A stretch of 32,981 bases of DNA from Fodinibius salsisoli (GTDB lineage: Bacteria > Bacteroidota > Rhodothermia > Balneolales > Balneolaceae): positions 1 to 32,981 of the forward strand of contig NZ_JAGGJA010000024.1 in NCBI RefSeq assembly GCF_026229185.1. Direction: 5' to 3'. The position numbers were made by a program, and so were the translations under genes. Positions 16,032 to 24,209 of this stretch are shown here, piece after piece. Under the pieces are notes generated by a model. That model ran no database searches. It saw nothing but the letters and a program-made list of their open reading frames with translations, and was not told the DNA's origin. Positions within the stretch are counted from its first letter, which is position 1, and each line of letters starts with the position of its first letter.

Positions 16032-17483
16032 AAGAAAAAAGACTTAATACGTGCATTTATCCCGGGAGGGGTGTTAACGCCACGAGATTTACGGAAGATC
16101 ATTGACATTGCCAGAGCTTTGGGGAATAAGGTTGTGCATTTTGGCTCACGGCAGGATATTATGTTTCCGGGCGATGATGTGGATCAGAAGAAGCTGGATA
16201 AGGCGTTTGGGTCTATACGGACCAACTATGAATGGAGTGGTCAAAAATATCAAAATATAGTAACCTCCTATGTCGCTGTTGATATTATGCCCAGCAGACC
16301 CTGGGTGACGACCGGTACCTATTATAATGTGCTTGAGTTTTTTGATTATCGTCCCCGGCTAAAAGTAAATATCACCGATCCCGAACAAAGTTTGGTTCCA
16401 TTGTTTAACGGACAGCTTAACTTTGTGGCCTCCGAGCATGAAGACTACTGGTACCTTTTTATAAAATTTGATACCTCGGATGAGCTACAGCGGTGGCCGG
16501 TACTTGTGTATAGCCAGGATGTGGGTAAGGTTGCTGCCGCTCTTGACTCCTTTTATTTTAGAAACGGACAGGAGGTGAAAATGTCGATAGATGCCTTATT
16601 CCAGAAGATAAATATGGCATTAGACACCAATAATCGAACGATTGACAATAATTTGGATTCCCATACTGAGCCATTTCCCTATTATGAGGGGTTCAATAAA
16701 ATGGGGAATAATAAATATTGGCTGGGTTTATATTGGCGTAACAACCGATATACCATTTCCTTCCTCGAGAAGATTTGTGATTTGTGTGATCAAACCAACT
16801 GTGGGCGAATTATTATCACCCCATGGAAGTCATTTATCGTTAAAGGTATTTCAGAAGAGGATCGACCCAAATGGGAGATCCTGTGCGGGAATAATGGCAT
16901 CAATTTGCGACATTCTTCGCTTGAACTCAATTGGCATTTGCCGGTACTGGATGAGAAAGCACTGAAGCTAAAAAACTACCTGGTGGATGTCTTTGATCAG
17001 CACGATATTAGTACCTATGGGCTGACTTTTTCTATTAAAGAACTGCCTGCCAACCTGTTTACTTCCATTGCTATTCTCTCGCAGCCCAGCCTACGCCTGT
17101 TTGGTAAGTATAGCCTTATCAAACGATATAATATCTTCTACAGCAAAAATTTCGATCCCAATGAAGAAGAGTATATTCCTTTTGCGATGTATGTAACCAA
17201 AAGGGAGTTGCCCAGGGTACTTATGAAACTTAGCCAGATATTTTATGCCGAAATGAGTAAGGAGTCTGAAGATCGAGTCTGGCAGGATGGGGAAACGGAG
17301 AAGGAGACACATCGTGTGTATCAGTGTCCCCACTGCCTGACCGTTTACGATGAACGGTATGGTGATCAGCAGATGGGCATAGCCAGTGGAACTTCATTTA
17401 CGGCACTTCCGGATTCTTATGAATGTCCCATGTGCGAGGCCCCCAAAGCTGAGTTTGAAGCCAAAGAGATGTTATTAAATTAG
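16029..17483 (+). CDS. Sulfite/nitrite-reductase-fold protein lacking siroheme cysteines, with C-terminal rubredoxin domain
   Basis: The 484-residue protein resembles the full NirA/SiR architecture: a first ferredoxin-like half domain (about 5-60; IPGGVLTPRDLRKIIDIA, GSRQDIMF), a siroheme-type domain (about 75-200), a second half domain (about 228-275; YWLGLYWRNNRY) and another siroheme-type domain (about 280-410). The CX5C and CX3C motifs that hold siroheme and [4Fe-4S] are absent. The only cysteines before the tail are C250, C253, C258 and C286. Residues about 429-479 form a rubredoxin domain (CPHC at 433-436, CPMC at 466-469). It follows the nitrate reductase by 15 bases. A role as electron carrier or maturation partner of nitrate or nitrite reductase is inference; nitrite reduction by itself seems unlikely. 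Confidence 0.85.
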   Translation: MKKKDLIRAFIPGGVLTPRDLRKIIDIARALGNKVVHFGSRQDIMFPGDDVDQKKLDKAFGSIRTNYEWSGQKYQNIVTSYVAVDIMPSRPWVTTGTYYNVLEFFDYRPRLKVNITDPEQSLVPLFNGQLNFVASEHEDYWYLFIKFDTSDELQRWPVLVYSQDVGKVAAALDSFYFRNGQEVKMSIDALFQKINMALDTNNRTIDNNLDSHTEPFPYYEGFNKMGNNKYWLGLYWRNNRYTISFLEKICDLCDQTNCGRIIITPWKSFIVKGISEEDRPKWEILCGNNGINLRHSSLELNWHLPVLDEKALKLKNYLVDVFDQHDISTYGLTFSIKELPANLFTSIAILSQPSLRLFGKYSLIKRYNIFYSKNFDPNEEEYIPFAMYVTKRELPRVLMKLSQIFYAEMSKESEDRVWQDGETEKETHRVYQCPHCLTVYDERYGDQQMGIASGTSFTALPDSYECPMCEAPKAEFEAKEMLLN

Positions 17484-17531
17484 CATCAATTTTTGTCCCA
17501 TATAAGAAAAAATCAATAATCAAGACATGAC

Positions 17532-17774
17532 ATGAACCTAACATTAATACTTTTTGGAATTACCAAAGAAATTATAGGCGAGCATCGGTTGTCATACCAG
17601 ATTCCTTCTTCTATGGATGTGAAGGGGCTTAAGCAGTCGCTGCAGGAGGATTATCCAGAGCTGGGCCGATTGGCTTCCCTGGCTATTGCGGTTAATGGTT
17701 GTTATGCCAAAGATGATCACCCCATAAAAAAGAGTGATGAAATTGTGTTGATACCACCGGTAAGCGGAGGGTGA
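17532..17774 (+). CDS. moaD: Molybdopterin synthase sulfur carrier subunit MoaD
   Basis: This 80-residue ubiquitin-fold protein ends in the diagnostic PPVSGG. The terminal glycine is activated and thiocarboxylated so MoaD can pass sulfur to cyclic pyranopterin monophosphate with MoaE. It also has the AVNGCY segment common in the family. The activating enzyme MoeB is not encoded in the window. moaE begins 63 bases downstream. Confidence 0.93.
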   Translation: MNLTLILFGITKEIIGEHRLSYQIPSSMDVKGLKQSLQEDYPELGRLASLAIAVNGCYAKDDHPIKKSDEIVLIPPVSGG

Positions 17775-17837
17775 CTTCGTTAATAGTTATTGGTTCGTAG
17801 GATTGATGACTAATAGTCTGCTTTACAAAAACCTCTG

Positions 17838-18278
17838 ATGACCAGTGATAATATAACCAAACGATGTATGATTAAACTGACAGACCAACCAATTGAGGTA
17901 CAAGAAGCTATTAATCAGGCTTCATCGGATAGTGCTGGAGCTATAGCTACTTTTATAGGAACGGTAAGGAATTTGACTGATGGCAAACGGGTGGAAAAGC
18001 TGGACTTTGAATCCTATGAAAAAATGGCGTTAACGGAACTTCAAAACATCCTTGACCAAGCAAAAGAACAGTGGCCTATTCAAAAAGCAGCCGTTGTACA
18101 CCGCACGGGAGAGCTCGCTATTTCAGATATTGCCGTGTGCATTGCCGTCTCCTCGCCACATCGCGCCGAAGCATTTGAAGCCTGCAGGTTCATCATAGAT
18201 ACCCTCAAGAAAACAGTGCCTATCTGGAAAAAGGAATTCTTTGAAGATGATGAAGTATGGATCTCCGCCTATCCGTAA
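17838..18278 (+). CDS. moaE: Molybdopterin synthase catalytic subunit MoaE
   Basis: The protein is 146 residues as drawn, or 136 if the ATG at 17868 (MIKLTDQPI...) is used. The later start lines up better with known MoaE N-termini. Motifs are ATFIGTVRN, FESYEKMA, VVHRTGEL, VSSPHRAEAFEACRFIID and the active-site lysine stretch LKKTVPIWKKEFF. It forms the heterotetramer with MoaD that makes molybdopterin. It is the last gene of the plus-strand nitrate run; a paired palindromic repeat separates it from the convergent hemD-like gene. Confidence 0.95.
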   Translation: MTSDNITKRCMIKLTDQPIEVQEAINQASSDSAGAIATFIGTVRNLTDGKRVEKLDFESYEKMALTELQNILDQAKEQWPIQKAAVVHRTGELAISDIAVCIAVSSPHRAEAFEACRFIIDTLKKTVPIWKKEFFEDDEVWISAYP

Positions 18279-18303
18279 TAGGAAATTAGTTTTCAATTCT
18301 TGA

Positions 18304-18437
18304 AATGTGTTAAGCGTGGACGCTTGACACAGCTTTGGAGGGAGGTTCCTAAAACATCAGTTCTATAGATAGTATTATTTAAATATTTGCGATTTTATCA
18401 ATTTTATAGCTATCCCAAGCGTCCACGCTTGAGATTT
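18304..18437. repeat. Paired inverted palindromes (REPIN-like), may also terminate transcription
   Basis: Two copies of the AAGCGTGGACGCTT palindrome face each other: 18311-18326 and 18416-18431. Their flanks also match in inverted order (TGAAATGTGTTAAGCG on the left; CGCTTGAGATTTGAA on the right). The left copy plus its ACACAGC tail equals the complement of the solo copy at 8503-8525, except one base. The arrangement of singlet and inverted doublet copies is that of REP/REPIN elements, which are mobilised by RAYT transposases encoded elsewhere. Between the convergent moaE and hemD genes it may double as a bidirectional terminator. Confidence 0.7.
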
Positions 18438-18443
18438 GAAAAC

Positions 18444-19286
18444 TTACCCATTTACATAAGCCGGGGCTTGCTCTGCCACTTCATTGATAAAAATAGCAAG
18501 TTTCGGACGAGAAGGCTCAAAGTCCACAGCGATGCCATGGCTTTCTAACCCACCTGTGCAGACGGGCCCAATAGAAGCGATGAATACATCCTGCAATGCG
18601 TCGCGGAAGTCTTCTTTCGAAGCAACCATATCTGCTACTTGCATAACATGATGAACTTGGGTTTTGCTGGTAAAGAGGGCGACATCCACCTCTTTATCCA
18701 AAATAGATTGGATGCCTTTTTTAAGAGGTTCCAGGTCATCTGGCAGCATCCAGCGGTAAATGGGCGTCTGGATAAGTTCCGCTCCTCGTTTTCGAAGTTC
18801 ACTGTTTAGCTTTTCATTGGCTTCTCCATATTCCTGAATTGCCAGCTTCTTGCCCTCCAGATTAGCGGTTCGCTCATCCTCGTCTAGTGTGGTAAGGATT
18901 TCTTTCCAGGTATTGGGTTCCGGTACTTTAATGTCGATGGGGATATCGAGCCCGCGCAACACTTTGGAAGGCTTGGGCCCCCGGGCAACGATCATGATGT
19001 TGGAAAGTTGTTCAAATATTTGATCAAAATCGTATTTTGTTTTCAAGGTCTTGATCATCATATCAGTGCCTACCCCTGTTGTACAGAGTAAAATATCGAT
19101 TTCGCCATCAAAGAGCTTCTCGGCAAAACTAAAAACGGCTGAATGATCATCTAGTGGCACCTCTTGCATAGAAGGAGCACTAATCGTTTTTGCTCCTTTT
19201 CGTTGTAAAAGCTGGGCTGTAGAGTCAGCCATTCTGCTTTCAAAAGCCAGTGCAGTTATTTGATCGAGTGATTTTGTAGTAGCCAT
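18444..19286 (-). CDS. hemD: Uroporphyrinogen-III synthase-like protein
   Basis: The 280-residue protein has the two-lobed HemD layout: an N-terminal lobe with ALAFESRMAD and LLCTTGVGTDMM, and a C-terminal lobe with LAIQEYGEANEKL, VALFTSKTQVHHVMQVAD and IASIGPVCTGGLESHGI. The family closes hydroxymethylbilane into uroporphyrinogen III, the substrate of the SUMT at 4463-5236. HemD sequences are poorly conserved, and nitrate clusters of other bacteria carry similar proteins, so a siroheme-dedicated copy is likely; a regulatory role cannot be excluded. It lies 80 bases downstream of the mobA-like gene on the same strand and is convergent with moaE. Confidence 0.8.
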   Translation of the reverse strand: MATTKSLDQITALAFESRMADSTAQLLQRKGAKTISAPSMQEVPLDDHSAVFSFAEKLFDGEIDILLCTTGVGTDMMIKTLKTKYDFDQIFEQLSNIMIVARGPKPSKVLRGLDIPIDIKVPEPNTWKEILTTLDEDERTANLEGKKLAIQEYGEANEKLNSELRKRGAELIQTPIYRWMLPDDLEPLKKGIQSILDKEVDVALFTSKTQVHHVMQVADMVASKEDFRDALQDVFIASIGPVCTGGLESHGIAVDFEPSRPKLAIFINEVAEQAPAYVNG

Positions 19287-19366
19287 AACAATGTAATTTT
19301 TTTATTTCTTGATGACTATATAAGCATCAGTGATCAGTATATAAAATGAAAATTCATGCTGTTTCA

Positions 19367-20503
19367 TCAAGTGGAAATTAAGTCCAGAGCTTCTTCATAT
19401 TCTTGAGGGGTGTTGGCGTTCATGAGTTCCTGCGGGTCTGGAGATTCAAGAAGTTCAACATCAGAATTGATTAACGTTTTACGAGGGCAGGAATAGCCCA
19501 TCCCCAAGAACTGTAACAGCACTTGATAGCTTTTGGGTTCCCAAATAGTAATCAATGGCTCTGGAAAACCGCTTTCTTTATTCTTAAAAGCAGTTGCAAT
19601 TTTAGCAGGATTTCGTTGGTTGACAAGTTTCTGTAAGGTGTGGGAAGAAAGCAACGGAAGATCACAAGCAAGGGTTAACCAGGCAGTATTTGGATATTCA
19701 CGAAAAGCCGAAAGCAGGGCACCAAGCGGACCCATATTTAAAAAGGAATCTGTAATTACGTTTAGGTTGTTCGTTAATTTTTCGGTTTGTTCCTGTCGGC
19801 AGGAAAGGAAGACCTCATCACAAAATGGGGTAAGCAAGTCATACAGGTGCAATCGCTGAGGTTTCCCATGGTAGTTAAGTTCAGTCTTGTCGGTGTGCAT
19901 CCTGGTGCTCTTTCCACCGGCTAAGACGAGTCCGTATAAAGGTGGTATTGTGCCATCAATCAGTTCCTGGCAGGTGTTAGCAATCTTGGTCATCTCGTGT
20001 ATCCTGAAAACCGGGAGGTGGTCAAGATTGGGAATTCGTTTTGATACCTTCTGTGGGATATCGGTTACTCCTTCTTGTAGTATAATCATCTTGACATCAT
20101 CCAAAGACTCCGGATCTACGGGCTTTTGAGGATCAATAATGAGGAGCTGGTCCCGGGCTTCAAAATGGTTGCCGTTTAGCAGAATGAGATCTTGTTCATT
20201 GAACAGTGGTTTAAGCTGATAGCTATTGAGCGATCTGTGAAAGGTAAATTGTTGAGCGGTAGCCTGCTTGAGATAGCTCAACTCTAAGCCCGACGGTTGT
20301 ACCGATTCGGAGGAGCCGTGTTCGGCATCCACATAGCTGATTCGGTATTGGTTGGACAAAGCTGAGCTAATGTGGCGAGCCAGTCTTCGAATTGAAGAGC
20401 AGGTAGAGCCTGTAATGGCAAGTTCATTCCGGCCAAAATGCTGCAAGTCAGGCTTTGATAATGAGATATGCTTCTGGTGCGACGTCTTGGTTTGAGCAGA
20501 CAT
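19367..20503 (-). CDS. mobA: Molybdenum cofactor guanylyltransferase (MobA) with degenerate MobB-like N-terminal domain
   Basis: In this 378-residue protein, residues about 187-378 are a MobA-type nucleotidyltransferase that adds GMP to Mo-molybdopterin: LVLAGGKSTRMHTDK (192-206), MGPLGALLSAF and LACDLPLL. His203 replaces the usual Gly in RMGxDK. Residues 1-185 follow the order of MobB features (AITGSTCSS where a P-loop should be, QATAQQFTFHR, DLILLNGNHFEA), but the P-loop has lost its Lys, so GTP binding there is doubtful. The bis-MGD product is what the NasC/NapA-type nitrate reductase needs. The gene is divergent from moeA across about 140 bases and upstream of hemD on the same strand. Confidence 0.85.
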   Translation of the reverse strand: MSAQTKTSHQKHISLSKPDLQHFGRNELAITGSTCSSIRRLARHISSALSNQYRISYVDAEHGSSESVQPSGLELSYLKQATAQQFTFHRSLNSYQLKPLFNEQDLILLNGNHFEARDQLLIIDPQKPVDPESLDDVKMIILQEGVTDIPQKVSKRIPNLDHLPVFRIHEMTKIANTCQELIDGTIPPLYGLVLAGGKSTRMHTDKTELNYHGKPQRLHLYDLLTPFCDEVFLSCRQEQTEKLTNNLNVITDSFLNMGPLGALLSAFREYPNTAWLTLACDLPLLSSHTLQKLVNQRNPAKIATAFKNKESGFPEPLITIWEPKSYQVLLQFLGMGYSCPRKTLINSDVELLESPDPQELMNANTPQEYEEALDLIST

Positions 20504-20643
20504 AGGATACCGTTTTGGGAGTGCCCTTAAGGACTGATAATTGAACTTTATGCCAATTTAAACATAGTTAAATTAGGATAATATTGAATATATGAATAAT
20601 TTATTAGCTTTATTAATCTGTTTTGTCAAATAAGTTTTGTTTT

Positions 20644-21852
20644 ATGATAGGAGTGCTAAGAGCTGAGGAAATCATCCGGAAAGCCCGGTTGAAACCAGAA
20701 GTTGAAGAAGTTGCTATTGCTGAGGCAGCGGGGAGGGTTCTGCAGGAAGTGATTAGGTCTGATCGGGATTTGCCGCCCTTCGACCGGGTGATGATGGATG
20801 GTATAGCTATAAGGTACGATCAATGGAAGGAGGGGCAAACAACTTTCCCAGTAGCAGGACTGCAAAAAGCCGGTGATCCTCAACACTCATTGGAAAAGGA
20901 CGATTATTGCCTGGAAGTTATGACCGGAGCTATGTTGCCCCCAAATACAGATACGGTTATTCGATATGAAGATGTCAGTATTAAAACAGTCAAAGGCCGA
21001 GAGGTGGCTGTTATCAATCGGCCTCCTAAAAAGAAAGGCCAAAATATTCATCCTAAAGGAACGAATAGGCCCAAGGGCAAGATATTGGTTGATGAAGGAA
21101 TAGTTTTAAGTCCGGCAGAGATAGCAGTTGCTGCTACGGTTGGTAAGTCGTCCTTAAAAGTTACTCGTCCGCCAAGGGTTGCTATCGTTGCTACTGGGGA
21201 CGAGCTGGTTGACATTCATGAGGAGCCCCTTCCGCATCAGATACGCCGTTCCAATGTGTATGCTGTTTCAGCAGCTGTGCAGGGTTTACATATAGATGCC
21301 CAGCTTTTCCATTTAAGAGACAACAAGGAAGAAATAAGCAGGAGCTTGAAAGAAATACTGGAAGCATTTGAAGTAGTGATCCTTAGCGGGGGCGTCTCGA
21401 AGGGTAAGCTGGATTATATTCCTGAAGTTCTTGCCGAATGCGGAGTAAAAAAACACCTTCATAAGGTGCGTCAACGGCCGGGTAAGCCGCTTTGGTTTGG
21501 CACCTCAGAGCAGGCCGTCGTTTTTGCTTTGCCCGGTAATCCGGTATCCACCTTTATGTGTTATTACCGATATGTGGAGCCATGGTTAAAAAGACAGGTG
21601 GGCATTGAAAACAAGCCGTTGATAGCACAGCTTACGAAGGATTTTACCTTCGAAAAGGAGTTGACCTATTTTTTGCAAGTGCAGGTCCAGAGCGGAAAGG
21701 ATGGCGTCTTGGAAGCAACGCCTGTCAAAGGTAAAGGATCCAGTGATTTTGCCAATCTATGCCGCGGAGACGGATTTTTGGAGCTTCCCGAACAGCAGAG
21801 TCATTTTAAGAAGGGGCAGGCTTATCCGCTGTATTTATACAAGCACCTGTAA
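20644..21852 (+). CDS. moeA: Molybdopterin molybdenumtransferase MoeA
   Basis: Starting at the ATG at 20644 gives 402 residues (MIGVLRAEEI...), which fits MoeA N-termini. A TTG start at 20623 would add seven residues and is less likely. MoeA inserts molybdate into adenylylated molybdopterin. Motifs are PPFDRVMMDGIAI, MTGAMLPPNTDTVI, ATGDELVD, ILSGGVSKGKLDYIPEVL and FALPGNPVSTFMCYYRY. The C-terminal domain is complete. It is convergent with modC, 15 bases away, and divergent from mobA. Lys replaces Val in the usual GGVSVG motif. Confidence 0.95.
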   Translation: MIGVLRAEEIIRKARLKPEVEEVAIAEAAGRVLQEVIRSDRDLPPFDRVMMDGIAIRYDQWKEGQTTFPVAGLQKAGDPQHSLEKDDYCLEVMTGAMLPPNTDTVIRYEDVSIKTVKGREVAVINRPPKKKGQNIHPKGTNRPKGKILVDEGIVLSPAEIAVAATVGKSSLKVTRPPRVAIVATGDELVDIHEEPLPHQIRRSNVYAVSAAVQGLHIDAQLFHLRDNKEEISRSLKEILEAFEVVILSGGVSKGKLDYIPEVLAECGVKKHLHKVRQRPGKPLWFGTSEQAVVFALPGNPVSTFMCYYRYVEPWLKRQVGIENKPLIAQLTKDFTFEKELTYFLQVQVQSGKDGVLEATPVKGKGSSDFANLCRGDGFLELPEQQSHFKKGQAYPLYLYKHL

Positions 21853-21867
21853 CTAATGCTTATTACA

Positions 21868-22737
21868 CTATATGCTCAGGTTGCCTTCTTTTTTGATTTC
21901 TATATTCTTAGCGGAGAGTGTAACCTGATCTCCAACGTCTAAATCTGCATGCTCAAATGGGCAGTAAGGAATGTGTATCAATCCATGGGCAGATCTGGCA
22001 ATGAGTACCTCTTCTTGGGGGAGAATATCAATAATTTTAGCAGCACCGGCTTTAGCTGATGCCCCGCGACTTAAGAGTTGCGATGGGCGACCATCCGCAG
22101 TAATAGTACCATTTTCGAGGATGATAGCCCGATCCGTAAGTTCAATTAACTCTATGGGATTATGCGATACAAGCACGATGGTTCCATCAAATTGGGATGT
22201 GATCCTCTTCAAATCTTTTTGGAGTTGCCCGCGCATTGCAGGATCGAGCGCCGAAAGAGGTTCATCCAGGAGTAGCAAATCAGGGTCACGAATGAGCGCG
22301 CGTCCCAGGGCTACGCGCTGCTTCTGTCCCCCGGAAAGGGTTGCCGGTTTTTGGGAGCTAACCGATGCGATGCCTAACATCTCGATAATGGCACGTAACC
22401 GAGACTGATTTATACGATCCGAAAAAGCAAATTCCAGGTTCTGTTGCACCGTCATGTTGGGAAAGAGGGCATATTCCTGGAAGACAAATCCAATATTGCG
22501 TTTCTGTGGAGGCAGATAGATCCCTTTTTCTGTATCCATCCAGGGTTTGCCATTGATATAAAGTTGGCCGTGATCGGGCTTAATAAGGCCTGCCAATATT
22601 TTAAGGAGTGTGGTTTTGCCGGCGCCAGAGTGCCCCATGATCCCCAGTCTTTCTCCCGGGTTAACTGTCAGCTGGAGGTCTACCGAGGGCGTAGCGCCAT
22701 CCGGGTTTAGCTCTTTATATGCAGATAGCTGTATCAA
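21868..22737 (-). CDS. modC: Molybdate ABC transporter ATP-binding protein ModC
   Basis: The 289-residue ATPase energises molybdate import. It has Walker A GHSGAGKTT (35-43), Q-loop FVFQEYALFPN, signature LSGGQKQRVALGRAL, Walker B LLLLDEPLSALD and an H-loop VSHN. The C-terminal 60 residues form a short Mop/TOBE-like domain, shorter than in E. coli ModC. Its start overlaps the modB stop by four bases (ATGA type), typical of coupled translation. It is the last gene of moaA-modABC. Confidence 0.93.
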   Translation of the reverse strand: MIQLSAYKELNPDGATPSVDLQLTVNPGERLGIMGHSGAGKTTLLKILAGLIKPDHGQLYINGKPWMDTEKGIYLPPQKRNIGFVFQEYALFPNMTVQQNLEFAFSDRINQSRLRAIIEMLGIASVSSQKPATLSGGQKQRVALGRALIRDPDLLLLDEPLSALDPAMRGQLQKDLKRITSQFDGTIVLVSHNPIELIELTDRAIILENGTITADGRPSQLLSRGASAKAGAAKIIDILPQEEVLIARSAHGLIHIPYCPFEHADLDVGDQVTLSAKNIEIKKEGNLSI

Positions 22738-23399
22738 AATAGTTTGGCTTTCTGTTGGTATTGGAAACCATAGATAAAGAGCAGGACAACCATAGAAAAA
22801 AACAGTAGTACCAATGCATAAAGGTCAGCATTAGCGTAGCTCATCTTTTCTACTTCGTTATAAATAGCAATAGAGGCTACACGCGTTTCATCGGGGATGT
22901 TGCCACCGATCATTAATACCATTCCAAATTCACCAATAGTGTGGGCAAAAGCCATTACGGCACCAATAATAACGGAAGGCTTAATGTTGGGCAATAAAAC
23001 ATAGAAGAAGGTCTCGAATTTAGATTTACCCAGCGTAAAGGCCGCTTGTGTTAGGTTTTTAGAGGTGCTCTCAAGCGCCGATAAAATAGGGTTGGCCATA
23101 AAGGGGAAGCTAAAAATAATAGATCCTGCTACTAACCCTTCGAAGCTAAAGGCCAGATTGGTTCCAGGTATGATATTTGCTAATAGGCCCTCCGGTCGAA
23201 AGGCGATGAGTAGATAATATCCCAGTACGGTGGGCGGGAGGACCAAGGGAAGGCTGACCAGAGATTTTAATATCGGCGTGCTTCGATTGCTATAAAAGAA
23301 TATCCCGTAGCAAATAGGTAGGGCGATGATCAGCAGTAATACCGTCGTAACGGCAGCCAGCTGAAGGCTAAGTAAGAAGGGATCCCAAAAAGGAGTCAT
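22734..23399 (-). CDS. modB: Molybdate ABC transporter permease ModB
   Basis: This 221-residue inner-membrane protein has about five hydrophobic segments. The permease EAA-loop region reads TLGKSKFETFFYVLLPNI, and AHTIGEFGMVLMIGGN is the hallmark of molybdate and sulfate permeases. It starts one base after the modA stop codon region and overlaps modC by four bases. Length matches ModB. Confidence 0.95.
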   Translation of the reverse strand: MTPFWDPFLLSLQLAAVTTVLLLIIALPICYGIFFYSNRSTPILKSLVSLPLVLPPTVLGYYLLIAFRPEGLLANIIPGTNLAFSFEGLVAGSIIFSFPFMANPILSALESTSKNLTQAAFTLGKSKFETFFYVLLPNIKPSVIIGAVMAFAHTIGEFGMVLMIGGNIPDETRVASIAIYNEVEKMSYANADLYALVLLFFSMVVLLFIYGFQYQQKAKLF

Positions 23400-23400
23400 G

Positions 23401-24183
23401 TCAACGATCTTTTTTGGGGTTTATATAACCATAATGGCCAAACACTTGCTGTGCGTTTTTGCTGAAAAGGTAACGCAGAAATTTTTGGGCTGCCTCTTCC
23501 GAATGGTCTTGCTTAATAGCGACCGCTCCATGTGGAATGCCTGATATTTCTGAGGCGGCTATTTTATGCCAATACCCCTTTTCACGGAGTTGGGAAGCAC
23601 TGTGGGCTGAAATGGAAGTCAAAGCCATGTCTACAGCTTCTGATGCAATAAACTGGTTGATGCTCCCGATATTTTCGCCATATATCAGTTTGGACTGAAG
23701 TTTTTCGTATAGCTTTTTTTCCTTGAGCCATTTGATTGCGGCTACCCCAAAAGGAGCTAATTCCGGATTGGCAATAGCCAGGCTTCGAACATTTTTGTTG
23801 GCAAGAGCGTAAAGAGCTTGTTCTTCCTCAAAATCTGTTTTACTCCACAGGACCAGAGAGCCCAAGGCAATAATTTGTGTGCTGCCTAATGTTTTTTTCA
23901 AGCGGTGTAGTTTCTCAGGATACGCAATATCAGCTGATACAAACACATCATAGGGCGCTCCATGGATTATTTGGGCCGTCAAGACCCCGGAAGAAGCGGA
24001 GGTGAGAGCAATCTCTGTGTTAAACTTATCTTCAAAATGCCGTGCAATATCTTCCAATGGAAGGGTGAGGCTGCTTGCCACTGCCACGGTTATTTGATCA
24101 TTCCCATCATAATGAGCTGCGTCATCTTGATGCACGGAATGGGGCCATATCAGGAGCGTTATGAATAGTGCTAAACGAAACAT
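23401..24183 (-). CDS. modA: Molybdate-binding periplasmic protein ModA
   Basis: The 260-residue protein has a short signal peptide (MFRLALFITLLIWPHSV). The mature protein contains VAVASSLTLPLEDIARHFE, ASSGVLTAQIIHGAPYDVF and GIPHGAVAI, the ligand-loop pattern of ModA/WtpA. The serine residues in SS and SSG should bind the oxyanion. Context next to modBC and moaA favours molybdate over tungstate or sulfate, though tungstate cannot be excluded from sequence. No lipobox cysteine is seen. Confidence 0.93.
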   Translation of the reverse strand: MFRLALFITLLIWPHSVHQDDAAHYDGNDQITVAVASSLTLPLEDIARHFEDKFNTEIALTSASSGVLTAQIIHGAPYDVFVSADIAYPEKLHRLKKTLGSTQIIALGSLVLWSKTDFEEEQALYALANKNVRSLAIANPELAPFGVAAIKWLKEKKLYEKLQSKLIYGENIGSINQFIASEAVDMALTSISAHSASQLREKGYWHKIAASEISGIPHGAVAIKQDHSEEAAQKFLRYLFSKNAQQVFGHYGYINPKKDR

Positions 24184-24209
24184 AAGTTTAATGTTAAGGG
24201 GAAGGCTGT

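Noticed and set aside
16029-17483. Calling this gene an active ferredoxin-nitrite reductase (nirA)
   Set aside because: The siroheme/[4Fe-4S] cysteine motifs are missing in both repeats, and NirBD is already encoded.
20623-20643. TTG start for moeA
   Set aside because: The seven added residues have no match to MoeA N-termini, whereas the ATG at 20644 aligns with them.
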